A stretch of 64,000 nucleotides of DNA from Equivita sp045641605 (GTDB lineage Bacteria > Actinomycetota > Coriobacteriia > Coriobacteriales > Eggerthellaceae). How positions within the stretch are numbered: the stretch's first letter is position 1; each line of letters opens with the position of its first letter. This document shows, one piece after another, positions 55,870 to 64,000 of the stretch. Location: positions 1-64,000 of the forward strand of contig JAZUHG010000017.1 of NCBI GenBank assembly GCA_045641605.1, read 5' to 3'. The translations under genes and the position numbers were made by a program. Under the pieces are notes generated by a model. The model saw nothing but the letters and a program-made list of their open reading frames with translations, did no database searches and had not been told where the DNA came from.

Positions 55870-56856
55870 ATGGCTAAAGATGTAGAAAAAAGATATTTGT
55901 TTCCTGACGATTATATGGCTGACCCAAGCGTTCATGTTTGGGATGGCAAATTATATATTTATCCTTCACACGATTGGGATAGTCCAGCCGAGGAAGATGA
56001 CTTCGGTAGTCACTTCGACATGAAGGACTATCATGTTTTGTCTTTAGAAGGCGACGACCCAATGACTTCTCCTGTTAAAGATCATGGTGTCGCACTAGAC
56101 ATAAAAGATGTTCCATGGGCTCGACGTCAGATGTGAGATTGCGAAGTTGCGCGTGGCAAAGATGGTAAGTATTATATGTATTTCCCAGTAAAGGACAAGA
56201 CTGATATTTTTCGATGTGGGGTTGCTGTAAGTGACACTCCAACTGGCCCTTTTAAGGCTATGCCAGACCCAATTCGTGGTAGCTATTCAATTGATATGGC
56301 TATTTTGGAAGAAAATGGTTCTCATTACATGTATTTTGGGGGAATTTGGGGTGGCCAACTTCAGCGTTATAGAAATAATTGCGCGTTGGATACTGGTACA
56401 ACTTATCCTGCCGATGATGAGCCTGCAATTTGTCCTAAGGTTGTTAAGCTAAGCGATGATATGCTTCAATTTGCTGAAGATCCAAAAGATCTTCAAATCT
56501 TAGATGAGAATGGCGAGCCTTTAAAAACAGGGGACACTCAGCGTAGATTTTTTGAAGCAAGCTGGATTCATAAATACAATGATAAGTATTATTTTACCTA
56601 TTCAACAGGGGATACACATAATATTTGTTATGCAATAGGAGATAATCCTTATGGTCCATTTACATATGGTGGTGTTGTACTTTCCGAAGTTGAGGGTTGG
56701 ACAACTCATCATAGTATTGTTGAATTTAATGGTAAGTGGTATTTATTCCATCATGATTGTGTTCCATCTAATGGTGATACACGTCTTCGTTCATTAAAGG
56801 TTTGCGAATTGACCTATGATGAAAATGGTGGGATAGAGACTATTAATGGCAAATAA
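55870..56856 (+). CDS. Glycoside hydrolase family 43 enzyme (328 aa)
   Basis: Five-bladed propeller glycosidase, likely a beta-xylosidase or alpha-L-arabinofuranosidase. The general base Asp is in MADPSVHVWDGKLYIYPSHD, the pKa-setting Asp in YSIDMAIL, and the acid Glu in FFEASWIHKYNDKYYFTYS. There is no signal peptide, so it acts in the cytoplasm on imported oligosaccharides. One UGA (QM-W-DCE) encodes Trp; others are TGG. It ends the xyl operon. Confidence 0.93.
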
Positions 56857-56905
56857 TTAAGGTATTGCATGTAAGCCTTGTGCTATTATACGGGCTTACG
56901 ATTGT

Positions 56906-56996
56906 GGAGAGCTGACCGAGAGGCCGATGGTGCTCGCCTGCTAAGCGAGTGTACCCCACAAGGGTATCCGGGGTTCGAATCCCCGGCTCTCCGCCA
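56906..56996 (+). tRNA. tRNA-Ser(GCT)
   Basis: GGAGAGC pairs with GCTCTCC in the acceptor stem. The anticodon loop CTGCTAA carries GCT (56940-56942). There is a long variable arm (GTGTACCCCACAAGGGTATC), typical of tRNA-Ser. The T-arm is GGTTCGAATCC, and CCA is encoded. It lies in the 174-base gap between the xyl operon and the M50 protease gene, with TATTAT/TTATAC-like promoter bases upstream. Confidence 0.97.
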
Positions 56997-57030
56997 GGAA
57001 AGACAGCATGTCGAGGAGGATGTCCTGTAA

Positions 57031-57726
57031 ATGAGTTTACCAGCTTTCAATTTCGAATATATAATTTATATCATATGTAGTGTCTTATGTTTTATTCCTG
57101 CGCTTGTTTTGCACGAAGTAGCTCATGGTTTTGCGGCTTATAAGTTGGGGGACCCCACTGCAAAGGCAGCCGGCAGGCTATCGCTAAACCCACTTAAACA
57201 TTTGGATTGGTTTGGTACTGTAATTTTGCCATTATTCTTAATGTTTTTCAGGTTGCCTGTTATTGGCTATGCAAAACCTGTTCCATACAACCCTTCGTAT
57301 TTTAAGGATCCGCGTAAGGGCGACTTTATTGTAGGAATTTGCGGACCTATGGCTAATTTAGTTATGGCCGGAATCGGCGCTGGAATTAGTTGATTATGTG
57401 TTACTTTTGTTCCACAGGCTGTTTTTAATTCTTATGCTTTTGCAATGTTTTATGTATATTTCTTAAATCAATTTGTAATGATTAATTTATGCTTAATGTT
57501 CTTTAATTTGTTACCAATTCCACCTTTAGATGGTTCGAGCATCATTGCAATTTTAATTCCAATTAGATGATTGCCTAAGTATTACATGATTGAGCGTTAT
57601 GCAATGCCAATATTTTTGATATTAATTATGGTTGTTCCTTATGTTTTGCATTTCAATCCAATTTCTTTGTATTTGAATGTAACAGCAGGCAACCTCTTAA
57701 ATTTGATTATGCCATCGGTGTTTTAA
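57031..57726 (+). CDS. Site-2-type M50 membrane metalloprotease (231 aa)
   Basis: The zinc-binding HEVAH motif is in a first helix (PALVLHEVAHGFAAYKLGD), and the third ligand lies in LLPIPPLDGSSI. It is the small YwhC/SpoIVFB-type fold with about six helices and no PDZ domain. Two UGA codons encode Trp. AGGAGG lies about 10 bases before the start. Its stop is directly followed by the scpA start, so it shares the scpA-scpB-rluB operon. The substrate is unknown. Confidence 0.9.
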
Positions 57727-58509
57727 TTGGCGTATAAGGTTAAAATAGAAAACTTCGAAGGTCCTTTTGATCTTCTACTTCAGCTTGTTAGCGATAAAAA
57801 GTTGGACATTGGTTCAATTTCTATTACAAGTATTATCGATCAATATTTAGAGCAAGTTGCTCATCTTCAACAAGTAGATTTGGATGTTGCAAGTGACTTC
57901 ATGTTGGTTGCCGCGTCTCTTTTGAAGATTAAGACTGACATGTTGCTAAAGCTTGAACCCGACGAGTTGGACGAAGAATTCGAGGAGATGACGCCTTCGG
58001 AGGCCAGGGACACATTGGTTGCAAGGCTTCTTGCGTATAAGCAATTTAAGGATGCTTCGGATGCTTTGCAAAAACTTGAAGACGAGCAAGGGAAGTTGTA
58101 CCCTCGTTTGGCAGGTTGGGACCCTCAATATTTGAATCTTATGCCAAATTATCTTGAGAATGTTGAGCTTCCTCAAATTGCTCAATTAGCTGCAGCTTTG
58201 TTTGCAAGACGCGATGAATTTTTGCTTGATGCTGCGCATATTGCCGCAAAGCCAATTCCAGTTGTCACATACGTAAAGACAATTTATACGCGCATTGTTA
58301 ATAAGAAACAAATGAAGTTTTCGGACTTGATTGATGCTTCGGCAACACCGCAAATTATTGTTGTTAATTTTTTGGCAATGCTTGAACTTTACAAACACAA
58401 TTATGTAGACATTAAACAAGTTGACCATAAGCAAGATATCGAGATTAAATACATCGAAGACTCAGGTCCTCTTGATTTAGAAAACATCGAGACCGATGAA
58501 ATGGACTAA
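57727..58509 (+). CDS. scpA: Segregation and condensation protein A (260 aa)
   Basis: Kleisin subunit of the SMC-ScpAB condensin. The N-terminal signature FEGPFDLLLQLVSDKKLDIGSI is clear, followed by DFMLVAASLLKIKTDMLL and the C-terminal winged-helix region (ARRDEFLLDAAHI... TRIVNKKQMKFSDL). The start is TTG immediately after the protease stop. The shape and order scpA-scpB-rluB are typical of Gram-positive lineages. Confidence 0.94.
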   Translation: MAYKVKIENFEGPFDLLLQLVSDKKLDIGSISITSIIDQYLEQVAHLQQVDLDVASDFMLVAASLLKIKTDMLLKLEPDELDEEFEEMTPSEARDTLVARLLAYKQFKDASDALQKLEDEQGKLYPRLAGWDPQYLNLMPNYLENVELPQIAQLAAALFARRDEFLLDAAHIAAKPIPVVTYVKTIYTRIVNKKQMKFSDLIDASATPQIIVVNFLAMLELYKHNYVDIKQVDHKQDIEIKYIEDSGPLDLENIETDEMD

Positions 58510-58524
58510 TTGGTAGGTGAGAAA

Positions 58525-59268
58525 ATGGCAGAGCTAGATAATTTAGAAAATGCGATAGAAGCTGTATTGTTTGTTTGTACAGACCCTGTAACTGTTAAGC
58601 ATTTATCTGAGATTTTTGAAAAAGACGAAAAAGAAATCGAAGATGCACTAGCTAAACTTCAAGAACGATATGAGCAAGAAGATAGGGGAATTACAATTAA
58701 GCAAATTGCTGGCGGATGAAGACTATTTTCAAATCCTAAATACCATGAGGTTATTGAAAAGTACGTTTTATCTTTAGATCCAAGAAAACTTTCTGCGGCT
58801 GCTTTGGAAACTTTGTCCATTATTGCTTACAGTCAGCCTGTCACACGTGCTGGTGTTTCTGCTGTTAGAGGTGTTAATAGCGATAGTTCTATCAACTCTT
58901 TGATGGAAAAAGGTCTAGTTAAAGAAGCCGGCGTTGCAGACACGGCTGGAAGTCCTATCCTTTATGCGACAACCAATAAGTTTCTTGAGAATTTCGGCCT
59001 AAATTCAATCGAGGATTTGCCTAATATCGAAGACTTCGCTCCTGACGAAGAGACTAAGAAGTTCATCTTCGATAGATTGAGTGCTACAAGAACAGATCAA
59101 CTTGATCAAATGGAAGCATTTGATAACGAAGTTGGCGAGGCAGAATCTGATGTCGAGAAACCTGAAGTCGATTCGAAGGAAATGTTCGAAAGCGCATTGG
59201 CAGGTGCCTTCGGAATTACAGAAAAAGTCAACTTGGACGACGTTCAACTAAACACCGATGATGAATAA
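58525..59268 (+). CDS. scpB: Segregation and condensation protein B (247 aa)
   Basis: Second condensin accessory subunit, with two winged-helix domains. Visible motifs are LENAIEAVLFVCTDPV, AALETLSIIAYSQPVTRAGVSAVRGVNSD, and LYATTNKFLENFGLNSIEDLP. One UGA (GG-W-RLFSNPKY) encodes Trp. The C-terminal ~60 residues are acidic and extend beyond the core. ATG at 58525 is preferred over TTG at 58510 because an AGGTGAG site lies just upstream. It overlaps rluB by 11 bases. Confidence 0.94.
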
Positions 59269-60088
59269 CGAAGATTTGAGGCTTCAAAAATATCTTGCTA
59301 GGTGCGGCATTGCATCTAGACGCACTTGTGAGGAATATATATCTGAAGGTCGAATTACCGTAAACGATAAAGTGGTTACCAAACAAGGCACTAAGGTAAA
59401 CCCGCAAATTGATGTTGTGAAATTTGATGGCGAAGTTATTTTGCCAAGCTCCGAAGACATCACAATTATGCTAAACAAGCCTGCTGGTTATGTTTCTACA
59501 ATGAATGATCCTCAAGGAAGGCCTTGCGTGGCTGACATTATTCCAGTGCAAGAATATCCTTCAATCTTCCCTGTTGGAAGGCTTGATAGACTAACTTGCG
59601 GAATGTTAATTTTTACTACCGATGGCGATTTAGGCCAAACTTTGCTTCATCCCAGCCATGAAGTTACAAAGAAATATGAAGTTGTAATTGATGGCAAGCT
59701 TGAAGAGAATAGTTCACAGTTCAAAAAGCTTACTAGTGGTGTTGAGATCAAAAGTGGTATGACTTCGCCTTCGGAGATTGAAATAAAAGATTACTTTGGT
59801 TTTGATAAATATATGGAACTTGAAAATGAGTTCTTTACAAATTGCGCTAAAGATGACGACAGTAAAGCTTTGCCGGGGGACAAGGAGCTTCTTGACAAGA
59901 CATTCACGCTTCTTACTATTGAGATTCACGAAGGTAAGAACCGCCAGGTAAGAAGAATGTTTGAAGCCGTTGGATTTGAGGTGCTTTTGCTCAAAAGGCT
60001 TAGTATTGGGAATTTGAAATTAGGAAGCCTAGAATGTGGAAAATGGGCTAAACTAAACGATAAAGAAATTGAAATGATGAAGAATTAG
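59258..60088 (+). CDS. rluB: Pseudouridine synthase RluB/RsuA family (276 aa)
   Basis: An S4 domain (LRLQKYLARCGIASRRTCEEYI) is followed by the catalytic domain with GRLDRLTCGMLIFTTDGDL, where the Asp is the nucleophile, and KNRQVRRMFEAVGFEVLLLKRLSIG. In this position next to scpB, the usual target is 23S rRNA U2605. A ~25-residue insert (YMELENEFFTNCAKDDDSKALPG) interrupts the catalytic domain. No UGA codon. Confidence 0.93.
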   Translation: MMNNEDLRLQKYLARCGIASRRTCEEYISEGRITVNDKVVTKQGTKVNPQIDVVKFDGEVILPSSEDITIMLNKPAGYVSTMNDPQGRPCVADIIPVQEYPSIFPVGRLDRLTCGMLIFTTDGDLGQTLLHPSHEVTKKYEVVIDGKLEENSSQFKKLTSGVEIKSGMTSPSEIEIKDYFGFDKYMELENEFFTNCAKDDDSKALPGDKELLDKTFTLLTIEIHEGKNRQVRRMFEAVGFEVLLLKRLSIGNLKLGSLECGKWAKLNDKEIEMMKN

Positions 60089-60096
60089 GGGAGTTT

Positions 60097-61533
60097 ATGT
60101 CAAGCGATTACGAAATTTTTAATCCAATTAATATGCCACTTCGTGGTTCGCTTACTATGCCTGGCGATAAATCTATTGCAAGCAGGGCAATTTATCTTGC
60201 TGCGATGGCCGAAGGCACATCTCATATTTTCGATTTACCTAGGTCTAAAGATGTCATGTCTGTTGTGTCGGTTGTAAAAGACTTAGGTGCGAAGGTTAAA
60301 ATTTTAGAATCCAACCACAGAAATGCTGTAAATTTTGATATAGAAATTACTGGTTGAGGTCAAGCTGGACCAAAACCTCTTAAGAGTTCAATTTATTGTG
60401 GCAATTCTGCAACTTGCGCAAGAATTGGCATGGGTGTATTGGCACCATTCGATGGTGCGATGATTGTTGATGGCGATGAGTCATTGCATAGACGTCCATT
60501 TATGAGGATTGTTGACCCGTTAATGCAAATGGGCGCAAATTTTAAGGTTGTTGCTCAAAAAAATGGTAAGCCACAACGCTCAAGTTTGCCAATGGAGATT
60601 ATAGGCAACTCCGAAGCTAACCCAATATATTATGAAATGCCAGTTGCATCTTCCCAGGTAAAGTCTTCAATTTTGTTTGCAGGCGCAAATATAAAAGGCG
60701 AGACAACTGTTGTTGAGCCATTTCAATCAAGGAATCATGATGAAATTTTGCTTAAAGCCTTTGGTGCAAATGTAAAAGTTAATAAAGACATTTTTAGCGT
60801 TTCTATCAAAGGTCCTACAAAGTTAAAAGCATGTGATTTTTGAGTCCCTGGCGATGTGTCTTCGGCAGCTTACTATTTGACTGCTGCTGCGATGGTTCCT
60901 GGAAGCAAAATTACAATCGAGAATGTTGGCATCAACCCTACAAGACTTGGTTTTATTGATGCTTTGCGCGAGATGGGCTCCAGAATCACAATTGATGAAA
61001 TTTCTGAAGAAGAGCTAGCAAAGAAAAATATGAGCTACGCTGGTGAGCCTATTGGAAATATCACTGTTCAATATGCTGGGCGACTAAATAATATTGTTGT
61101 TAGCCCAGATAAAATTCCTTCGATGATTGATGAGATTCCAATTTTGGCCATGGCTGCCGCATGCGCCGAAGGCGAGAGTGTCTTCTATGGTGTGAAGGAA
61201 CTCAAGCTTAAAGAAAGCAACAGAATTCATGCTATTTCTGAAGGTCTTCGTCAACTTGGCACAAGGGCAACTGATAAAGCCGATACTTTATATGTCGAAG
61301 GTGGCATTGATATTGAGGCAAAAACTAGCCACAAGCCTGTTGATATGGATAAGGATGGTTGTGTTTTGCTTAAGCATCACTATGATCACCGTCTAGCAAT
61401 TTGTTGGGCGTTAATGGGACTTTGCTCTTATGTTCCTGTTAAGATGCGCCATTTTGAAGTTTCGCATGTTAGTTACCCCCAATTTATGGATGACTTTAAT
61501 GCGCTAGTTTTGGAAAGCAAGAAGGAGAAATAA
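60097..61533 (+). CDS. aroA: 3-phosphoshikimate 1-carboxyvinyltransferase (478 aa)
   Basis: EPSP synthase of the shikimate pathway. The substrate loop MPGDKSIASRAIYLAA is at the N-terminus, and the PEP-binding NSATCARIGMG aligns with the usual GNSGTxxR. SRNHDEILLKAFG, VPGDVSSAAYYLTAAAMVPG and KLKESNRIHAISEGLRQLG follow. UGA at ITGWGQAG and ACDFWVPGD encode Trp. It is somewhat longer than the usual ~430. It is coupled to cmk (TAATG overlap). Confidence 0.94.
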
Positions 61534-62204
61534 TGATAATTGCTATTGATGGCCCAAGTGGTTCTGGTAAAAGTTCAGTTAGCGACGAAGTTGCAAAAGT
61601 TCTTGGCTTTTCGCATTTAGACACTGGTGCAATGTTTAGGGCTGTGGCCTACCTTGCACTAAAACAAGGTATTGCATTAGATGACGAAGATAGTCTTGGT
61701 AAAGTTGCCAACGATGAAAAAATTGTCTTCGAAACCGAAGAAGGAAATCCTGCATATAAAAGCATCACTATGGCAGGCGAGGACATCACAGATAAAATTC
61801 GAACCGATGAAGTAACAAAAGCCGTTACTCCAGTTTGCAAGCACCCTAGAGTGCGATCAGCACTCCTAAATCAACAAAGAGAAATCGGCAAAGCCGGAAA
61901 TTATATTCTAGACGGAAGAGATATAGGCACTGTCGTTTTTCCAGATGCAGAGCTTAAAATCTTTTTAACTGCAAGCGCCGAAGAAAGGGCTCAAAGGCGT
62001 GTATTGCAAAACGAAGAGACAGGCGTTGGCTCAACAGATTACGACGAAGTTTTGGCTGACCTAAATAGAAGAGACGAAGAAGATAGCAACCGAGACGTTG
62101 CTCCTTTGATGGCTGCCAAAGATGCTATTGTTATTAACTCTACAGCTATGGATAAACAAGAAGTAATTGATGAGATTATCGCATTAGCGAAAGAAAGAAT
62201 GTAG
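61533..62204 (+). CDS. cmk: Cytidylate kinase (223 aa)
   Basis: Phosphorylates CMP and dCMP. The P-loop is GPSGSGKSSVSDEVAK, then LDTGAMFRAVAYLAL, and the substrate segment YILDGRDIGTVVFPDAELKIFLTAS with the LID RNEDS-type DLNRRDEEDSNR. Length is normal. Its start overlaps aroA by one base, and its stop overlaps the GTG start of plsC. Confidence 0.96.
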   Translation: MIIAIDGPSGSGKSSVSDEVAKVLGFSHLDTGAMFRAVAYLALKQGIALDDEDSLGKVANDEKIVFETEEGNPAYKSITMAGEDITDKIRTDEVTKAVTPVCKHPRVRSALLNQQREIGKAGNYILDGRDIGTVVFPDAELKIFLTASAEERAQRRVLQNEETGVGSTDYDEVLADLNRRDEEDSNRDVAPLMAAKDAIVINSTAMDKQEVIDEIIALAKERM

Positions 62205-62992
62205 TGAAAACGCCAAAGTTTTGAGATAGAAAATCGCAAGACTTTCCTCATTTATGAGGAAATTTAGTATATTTTATACTTAGACCTATCATGTTAATCT
62301 TTAGATTGGGCCATAAGAACAGAGAAAACTTACGAGCATTTCAAGGAAAAACAGGCGTTGTTGTAATTTCGAATCATACAAGTTTCTTGGATGTTTTTTG
62401 TCAATATTTATGCATTAGACTAAAGCAATGGCCACGCTTTCTGGCAAGAGGTACTTTGTATAATCATAAAGCTTTAGGTTTTATATTAACAAGATGTGGT
62501 GCTATTCCAATCAAGCGTGATAGCGCTGATCGGCGAGCGATTAAGCGACCCGCTTCTCTTTTAAAAGAGAAAGAAATAGTTGGAATCATGCCCGAAGGCA
62601 CTCGACGTGGCAAGAGTGGACGCAAACCTACTCTGCATGCTGGCGCAGCTTTCGTCGCTCGTATGGGTGGCAATGTTCCAATTTTACCTGCAACTACAAT
62701 TAATGCAGAGAAAGTAAAGCAAAAGGGTAAGTTTGTACGCTTCCCAAAGATTACAGTTGCATTCGGAGATCCAATCTTATTAGAAGATTTTGACTTCCTC
62801 CCGAAGGAAGATCGTCTAGAAGCATGCACTTGATTTGCTATGCGCGAGAGCTTCGCAATGTTCTACGGGCGAAGCCCGGAGGACATTGATATGAAGGAGC
62901 TCTTCCCAGAGACGAAGGATTATTCTGGCGTGTTCGAAGAACACGCCATTCCTCACCATACATCTGAAGAGATTGTAAAAGGTCTTAAATAA
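62204..62992 (+). CDS. plsC: 1-acyl-sn-glycerol-3-phosphate acyltransferase (262 aa)
   Basis: Makes phosphatidate. The catalytic NHTSFLD (HX4D) and the PEGTRRGKSG motif are present, with a preceding membrane segment (LVYFILRPIMLIFRLG). Reading UGA as Trp extends the N-terminus to GTG at 62204, which overlaps the cmk stop, giving an operon-coupled start. A third UGA at ~62831 joins the C-terminal ~55 residues. Under the standard code only the middle 180 residues would be called. It overlaps ispH by one base (TAATG). Confidence 0.93.
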
Positions 62993-63840
62993 TGGAAATT
63001 TGCGTAGCAAAAAATGCAGGTTCGTGCTACGGAGTAACAAGGTCGCTAGACCTTGCTTCTAAAGCTTCTGGAAAATGCGCTACCCTTGGAGAACTTATCC
63101 ATAACCCTTTGGTAGTTAAAGATTTAGCGGATAATAATGGATTAGTTAAAGTTGAATCGGTTAAAGAAGCTTTGGATAAAGGAATAGAAAAATTAATTAT
63201 CCGAAGCCATGGGATTTCGTTAGAAATCCTTGATGAACTTAAGAAAACTGATATAGAAATAATTGACGCCACTTGTCCTTATGTTAAGAATGTTGCGAGC
63301 TCTGCGAGCTTACTTGCTGGCTTATATCCAGCAGTGGTTATTATTGGGAAAAAAGGGCATCCTGAGGTCGAGGCTGTTGCTTCGTATGTTCGTGCTGCTG
63401 GTTCGAAATGTTTTGTGGGCGAAGACCACGAAGAAATCGATAAGTTTCTACCAGAAATAATTAAGTTGAACGATTTAATTGGAGTTGTATCCCAAACAAC
63501 CCAAAGTGTAGAAGTCTTTCAAGATATCGTAAGATATCTTGAAGAAAAGAAAGTTAAAGTTGAAGTAGAGAATACAATCTGCGTGGCAACCAAAAAACGC
63601 CAAGAATCTGCTGCTGAGCTTGCAAAAGAAGTAGATGCCATGCTGGTTATTGGTGGTCACAATTCTTCAAATACTAATCATCTGGCCGCTTTATGTCGCC
63701 AAAATTGCGACAAAGTATTTCATATAGAGTCCGAAGAAGAGTTAAACGAAATTGACCTTTCAGGCATCATTAAATTAGGCGTCACAGCTGGCGCTTCAAC
63801 CCCAAAGTCCCAGATAGATTCAATCTTAGATCTTTTATAG
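62992..63840 (+). CDS. ispH: 4-hydroxy-3-methylbut-2-enyl diphosphate reductase (282 aa)
   Basis: Last enzyme of the MEP pathway. The three cluster cysteines are visible: Cys12 (AGSCYGV), Cys95 (IDATCPYV) and a third in ENTICVATKKRQ. SHGISLEIL, GKKGHPEVEA, VVSQTT and GHNSSNTNHL are further family motifs. The plsC-ispH pairing after cmk is common in Gram-positive anaerobes. With ispG at 21 kb, this confirms that isoprenoids come from MEP. No UGA codon. Confidence 0.96.
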   Translation: MEICVAKNAGSCYGVTRSLDLASKASGKCATLGELIHNPLVVKDLADNNGLVKVESVKEALDKGIEKLIIRSHGISLEILDELKKTDIEIIDATCPYVKNVASSASLLAGLYPAVVIIGKKGHPEVEAVASYVRAAGSKCFVGEDHEEIDKFLPEIIKLNDLIGVVSQTTQSVEVFQDIVRYLEEKKVKVEVENTICVATKKRQESAAELAKEVDAMLVIGGHNSSNTNHLAALCRQNCDKVFHIESEEELNEIDLSGIIKLGVTAGASTPKSQIDSILDLL

Positions 63841-63876
63841 TATTGTAAAAATATGAGGTGTCGACTCATAAGGGAG

Positions 63877-63985
63877 AGATTTCGAATGGGGTATTTTGAA
63901 ACCCCTGCAGCGTCATGCGCTTGCTGGCAGCTTGCCTGCACTTTGGCATTCCGCGAAGCCGTTGAAAAATACCCATTCGAAATCT
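63877..63985. repeat. Structured element, copy 2 (conserved core in a 20-bp stem)
   Basis: The core (63898-63965) repeats that of copy 1: GAAACCCCTGCAGCGTC, 8 variable bases, GCTGGC, a variable stretch, CCGCGAAGCCGTTGA. It sits in a 20-bp perfect stem (63877-63897 with 63966-63985), interrupted by a single bulged G at the same place, 6 pairs from the core, as the bulged A in copy 1. Within the core, CAGC and GCTG could pair around the 8-base loop in both copies. The element follows ispH by 36 bases, after a small ATGAG/CTCAT hairpin (~63853-63869). Strand and function are unknown; a structured RNA is the best reading. Confidence 0.65.
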
Positions 63986-64000
63986 AGGTGCTTGCGCCCA

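Noticed and set aside
63853..63987. A ~44-codon frame reading through structured element copy 2.
   Set aside because: Copy 1 cannot keep the same frame because its core is 5 bases shorter, while base-pairing is preserved; RNA structure fits better than coding.

Overview
This 64 kb window comes from a low-GC (roughly 37% by eye), walled bacterium that reads UGA as tryptophan. Some three dozen genes here are open only if UGA is a sense codon, and I count about 90 such codons. Many fall where a family has an invariant Trp: NK-W-D in Der, W-GADHHGY in ArgRS, QLA-W in TlyA, W-VEGH in RNase HI, SK-W in the sugar ABC ATPase. Every gene end I could establish is TAA or TAG; none is TGA. TGG is also used for Trp. 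The window carries cell-wall (murJ), MEP isoprenoid (ispG, ispH), shikimate (aroA) and xylose genes, so it is not an ordinary mollicute. Neighbourhoods such as ispG-proS and scpA-scpB-rluB-aroA-cmk-plsC-ispH, and several apparently leaderless genes, lean towards a Coriobacteriia-like actinobacterium or an unusual Bacillota. I cannot place it without a database.

Layout. 1-8.4 kb (+): a structured element, then ribosomal protein L31 with a long acidic tail, a degenerate AAA+ protein, mntP, ppdK, nadK, a PAP2 enzyme and an HD hydrolase. 8.4-13.4 kb (-): YwaF-like membrane protein, rnhA, murJ, a membrane-anchored C39-like protein, metK. 13.5-15.8 kb (+): DUF1461 protein and gltX. 15.8-21.1 kb (-): a MATE transporter fused to an ATPase-like domain, a methyltransferase and a chelated-metal ABC transporter. 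21.2-24.2 kb (+): ispG, proS, HAD phosphatase. 24.1-25.9 kb (-): tsaE and an ion transporter. 26-34.4 kb (+): tig, clpP, clpX, valS, der, thiamine pyrophosphokinase, tRNA-Asn. 34.6-36.5 kb (-): an E. coli-type YcaO gene followed by a 21-codon peptide gene with its own promoter, ribosome site and terminator. 36.6-41.9 kb (+): degV, hpf, argS, prepilin peptidase, rsmI, tlyA. 41.9-47.6 kb: a lipoprotein cyclophilin (-), tmRNA (+), a DUF2207 protein and a fused glutamate-cysteine ligase/ATP-grasp protein (-). 47.7-56.9 kb (+): a complete xylose/xyloside utilisation operon. 56.9-63.8 kb (+): tRNA-Ser, an M50 protease, scpA, scpB, rluB, aroA, cmk, plsC, ispH, then a second copy of the structured element.

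Most of the window is housekeeping, packed tightly with 1-20 base overlaps. The xyl block is one pathway: uptake by an ABC importer and a symporter, intracellular GH43 cleavage, XylA and XylB. The most unusual items are the genetic code, the YcaO/peptide pair, the two structured elements with covarying stems, and the fused glutamate-cysteine ligase. No intergenic gap exceeds about 170 bases. I saw no CRISPR array, insertion sequence or prophage.
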